Assembly: GCA_965363675.1 (NCBI GenBank)
Contig: CBDTTW010000093.1
Location: forward strand, 1 to 11,699
DNA length: 11,699 nt
Reading direction: 5' to 3'
From: CBDTTW01 sp965363675
GTDB lineage: Bacteria; Bacteroidota; Rhodothermia; Rhodothermales; DASSAV01
Shown here one piece after another: positions 9,307 to 11,699 of the stretch. The position numbers and the translations under genes are program-made. Below the pieces are notes generated by a model. The model saw only the letters and a program-made list of their open reading frames with translations, did not search any database and was not told the origin of the DNA. Every line of letters starts with the position of its first letter. Position 1 is the first letter of the stretch.

Positions 9307-10586
9307 CAGCGGCCGCTCACCGAGACGACCGGCGGGTTGGCGAACTCGCCGTAGAGGCGTTCGAGCAGGGCCACGTCCGGCTCGCCGTCGTAGACCACGA
9401 AGCGGTAGCGCGCCACGTAGCGCTCGCCGGGGCGGATGCTCCAGGGGCCGCCCTGTGAGGGGGCGTAGTTGAAGAACGGCTCGGTCGGGTGGATGCGCAT
9501 GGGCTGCGGCGCGCGGAAGTTGCCCGGGTGGTTCATGATGGTGATGCCTGCGAGCGCAGCATCCGACGCGCCCAGAGGGCCGCCGCCTACCCTGCCGCCG
9601 ATGTGGCACCAGCGGGCGGTCGTGGCGTGGCCGTCGGCGCGCGTCTTGCCCTCGGAGGTCAGGAACACGGCGTTCGCCGCGCCATCCCAGGCGCGGTTGC
9701 CCCGGAAGCCTACGCCTCCGTAGTGGTAGGTCGGCAGTTCGAGCGGGCTTTGCGTGCTCGCCTGCTGCACCTGCACCAGATCGAAGACGTAGTAGCGCCC
9801 GCCCTCGCCGGGCGGGTAGACCCGCACCTCCCACGTCTCGTCCAGGGCGACCTTTGCCGGGGAGGCCGACACGTCGATGTACTGCTGCCGCGAGCGGAAC
9901 CCGGCGTGCACGGGGCCGGACCACACCGTGTCGAGCGCCACGGGCGCCACCCGGCCGGTGCTGTCGCCGACGTTCCAGAAGTCGGGGCGGCGCCCTTCAA
10001 ACACCGTTTTCGTCCACGCCGCCCAGATGCCGTGGTGGTGCAAATGGTTGGGCGGATAGTCGTCGGTGACCCAGAGGCCCGAAGGGGTATAGACGGGGTG
10101 GATATAAGCCCCGCGCGCGAAGATCGGGCGCACGCCCGGCGGCGGGGGCGTCTCCCGGGCGTTGAACTGGAGGACCGGTTGCCCCCCGGCCTCGATGCGC
10201 ACGACGCCGTTCTGCTCCGTAGCCGTCAGGCTTGCCTCGGCCTCGGGCGCCGGCTCGCCGGGGGCCAGCGTAAAGACGGCGGCGCTCCCGTGCGCCAGCG
10301 AGTCCACGATGAACCACACGTCGCCCTCGGGGCTGAGTTGCATCGGCGCGGCGCGCCCCTCGGCGTCGGTAAGCCGCAGGGGCAGCCCCTTGAGGCTTTG
10401 CGGAACCGAAACCTGCGCCACCACCCCCCGCCGGTCGAGCGCGCCCCCGGCGACCCGGACGGTATAGGCGTCGGCGGCGGGAGCGCGCAAAATCGAGCAC
10501 CCGGCCGAGCCGAGGCCCATGAGAGCGGCGACGAGCGCCGCCAGGCCGGCGCGGCATGAGGCAAGGCGAGAGAAGCGTAGAGGCAT
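9306..10586 (-). CDS. DUF6807 / PmoA-like family lipoprotein
   Basis: The 426-residue protein starts with a lipoprotein signal peptide: a basic N-terminus, a hydrophobic core and the lipobox GSAGC with Cys30 as the lipidated residue. It should therefore be anchored in the envelope. The body matches the family once annotated as methane oxygenase PmoA and now DUF6807. Diagnostic blocks are HPVYTPSGLWVTDDYPPNHLHHHGIWAAW (about 163-191, His-rich with His181, 183, 184 and 185), PTYHYGGVGFRGNRAWDG (about 285-302) and NHPGNFRAPQPMRIHPTEPFFNYAPSQ (about 352-378). The biochemical role is not established. Members often occur with carbohydrate genes, and this one is convergent with an exported sugar-isomerase-like protein. 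It lies 19 bp downstream of the MccB-type gene on the same strand and may be cotranscribed with it. No Shine-Dalgarno is visible before the ATG at 10586. Confidence 0.85.
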   Translation of the reverse strand: MPLRFSRLASCRAGLAALVAALMGLGSAGCSILRAPAADAYTVRVAGGALDRRGVVAQVSVPQSLKGLPLRLTDAEGRAAPMQLSPEGDVWFIVDSLAHGSAAVFTLAPGEPAPEAEASLTATEQNGVVRIEAGGQPVLQFNARETPPPPGVRPIFARGAYIHPVYTPSGLWVTDDYPPNHLHHHGIWAAWTKTVFEGRRPDFWNVGDSTGRVAPVALDTVWSGPVHAGFRSRQQYIDVSASPAKVALDETWEVRVYPPGEGGRYYVFDLVQVQQASTQSPLELPTYHYGGVGFRGNRAWDGAANAVFLTSEGKTRADGHATTARWCHIGGRVGGGPLGASDAALAGITIMNHPGNFRAPQPMRIHPTEPFFNYAPSQGGPWSIRPGERYVARYRFVVYDGEPDVALLERLYGEFANPPVVSVSGR

Positions 10587-10605
10587 CGGGAGAAAAATAG
10601 AAAGT

Positions 10606-11699
10606 TCAGGTTTGCAGCACGCCCACGCGAAACGGCGGCAGACCGGGGCGGTGGTTTGCCAGGTTGATCCCGGCGCTCAGCCAGCGGCGCGTTTCGGAGG
10701 GCAGCACGATTTCATCGACCCACATGCGGGCGGCGGCGTAGTAGGGCGTGGTGCTTTCCTCGTAGCGCGCCTCGATGGAGGCCAGCAGGGCCGCGTGCTC
10801 CTCCGCCGAGATCGCCTTGCCGCGCCGGGTGATCTTGGCCTCCTGAATCTGCGCGAGCGTGGCCGCCGCCTGCCGCCCCCCCATCACGGCGAGGCGCGCC
10901 GTGGGCCAGGCCAGCATGAGCGTGGGGTCGTAGGCGCGCCCGCAAAGCGCGTAGTTGCCCGCGCCGTACGAAGCGCCCACGAGGACCGTAAACTTGGGCA
11001 CGACCGAGTTGGCGACTGCGTTGACGAGCTTGGCCCCGTCCTTGATGATGCCTCCCCGCTCGGCGCGCTTGCCCACCATGAAGCCCGTCACGTCCTGCAA
11101 AAACACGAGCGGGATGCGCTTCTGGTTGCAGGTCATGACGAAGCGCGCCGCCTTGTCGGCTGAGTCGGAATAGATGACGCCGCCGATTTGCATCTCGCCT
11201 TCGCCGGTGCGCACCACCTTGCGCTGGCTGGCGACGATGCCGACGCTCCAGCCGTCGATGCGGGCATGGCCGGTGAGGAGCGTTTGCCCGTACTCGGCCT
11301 TGTACTCGGTCCACGAGCCCGCGTCGATGAGGCCGCCGAGCACGTCGCGCATGTCATAGGGCTCGTCGGGGACGGCCGGGAAGGCGGCCAGCAGCGCCTC
11401 TTCGTCGCGGGCAGGGGGGGCCGGCTCGGCGCGCTGGAAGCCGGCCGAGGCGGGCGCGCCCAGGCGCGAGACGAGGTCGCGGATGGTCTCCAGGCACGCC
11501 TCGTCGTTCGGGAGCTTGTAGTCCGTCACGCCCGAAACGGCGGCGTGCATCGAGGCGCCGCCGAGCGACTCGGCATCGACGACCTCGCCGATGGCGGCGC
11601 GCACCAGGAACGGGCCGGCCAGAAACACCGAGCCCGTCCCCTCGACGATGAGCGTCTCGTCGCTCACCCTTTTCTGTTTGTACCTGAAGATTTGCGCCC
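10606..11699 (-). CDS. Acyl-CoA carboxylase beta subunit, MccB-type, N-terminus outside window
   Basis: This is the carboxyltransferase subunit of a biotin-dependent acyl-CoA carboxylase. Blocks such as GTGSVFLAGPFLVRAAIGEVV, LGGASMHAAVSGVTDY, QDVTGFMVGKRAERGGIIKDGAK, SYGAGNYALCGRAYDP and WPTARLAVMGG are characteristic of methylcrotonyl-CoA carboxylase beta and close relatives (geranyl-CoA, propionyl-CoA types). The frame stays open to the right edge (residues AQIFRYKQKR precede a GTG at 11667 that is internal, not a start). About 364 residues are present and roughly 160-180 N-terminal residues are missing, judging by family length. The second oxyanion-hole motif GASYGAGNY is retained. It is distinct from the MmdA-like gene 3 kb away. 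Substrate cannot be fixed here: leucine/isovalerate degradation is the most likely role. The partner biotin carboxylase subunit is not in the window. Confidence 0.92.
   Translation of the reverse strand, partial: AQIFRYKQKRVSDETLIVEGTGSVFLAGPFLVRAAIGEVVDAESLGGASMHAAVSGVTDYKLPNDEACLETIRDLVSRLGAPASAGFQRAEPAPPARDEEALLAAFPAVPDEPYDMRDVLGGLIDAGSWTEYKAEYGQTLLTGHARIDGWSVGIVASQRKVVRTGEGEMQIGGVIYSDSADKAARFVMTCNQKRIPLVFLQDVTGFMVGKRAERGGIIKDGAKLVNAVANSVVPKFTVLVGASYGAGNYALCGRAYDPTLMLAWPTARLAVMGGRQAAATLAQIQEAKITRRGKAISAEEHAALLASIEARYEESTTPYYAAARMWVDEIVLPSETRRWLSAGINLANHRPGLPPFRVGVLQT

Noticed and set aside
8440..9924. Open frame of 494 codons on the minus strand spanning the TIM-barrel gene and part of the DUF6807 gene
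   Set aside because: It crosses two well-supported genes and a terminator and matches no family. It is a GC-bias artefact.
10606..11667. Treating the GTG at 11667 as the true start of the carboxylase beta subunit
   Set aside because: The frame is open and family-like upstream to the window edge, and the oxyanion-rich N-terminal half of the enzyme would be missing. The gene is cut by the window, not truncated in the genome as far as can be seen.

Overview
The window is GC-rich chromosomal DNA, roughly two-thirds G+C by eye, with tightly packed ordinary bacterial genes and no mobile element, CRISPR array, rRNA or tRNA that I could see. Several starts lack a Shine-Dalgarno sequence. The methylmalonyl-CoA gene set includes a small OadG-like membrane protein. 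There is also a Tat-exported xylose-isomerase-like TIM barrel and a DUF6807 lipoprotein. This combination suggests a high-GC member of the Bacteroidota/Rhodothermota group (Rhodothermus/Salinibacter-like). That placement is inference from gene content, not a database match.

Layout. Positions 1-1930 (minus) hold most of a membrane sensor histidine kinase whose ATP-binding domain lies beyond the left edge. A 293-bp divergent intergenic region follows, with an A/T-rich promoter island. Positions 2224-3525 (plus) encode a type II citrate synthase that ends at a strong bidirectional terminator. From 8066 down to 3604 (minus) runs a five-gene cluster: methylmalonyl-CoA epimerase, a carboxyltransferase closely resembling the transcarboxylase 12S subunit/MmdA/PccB, a one-helix OadG-like protein, a biotin carrier protein like the transcarboxylase 1.3S subunit, and an acetyl-CoA hydrolase/CoA-transferase-family enzyme. 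A good sigma70-type promoter (TTGAGA-17-TAGACT) lies upstream of the epimerase. Divergent from it at 8377-9240 (plus) is a Tat-exported hydroxypyruvate-isomerase-like TIM barrel with its own terminator. Convergent to that at 9306-10586 (minus) is a DUF6807 (PmoA-like) lipoprotein. It sits 19 bp downstream of an MccB-type acyl-CoA carboxylase beta subunit (10606 to the right edge, minus, N-terminus missing).

How the genes fit together. The central cluster would interconvert propionyl-CoA, (S)- and (R)-methylmalonyl-CoA and, with a mutase not seen here, succinyl-CoA. The CoA-transferase could exchange CoA among succinate, acetate and propionate, feeding the TCA cycle represented by the convergent citrate synthase. 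Neither a biotin carboxylase nor an OadB-type sodium-pump subunit is present in the window. The cluster alone therefore does not show whether the complex is a transcarboxylase, a propionyl-CoA carboxylase or a sodium-pumping decarboxylase. The TIM barrel and DUF6807 pair looks like an envelope-located carbohydrate-related module inserted between two acyl-CoA carboxylase loci.

Nothing in the window is clearly a new defence or mobile system. The points most worth checking are the composition of the carboxylase cluster and the DUF6807/MccB-type linkage.
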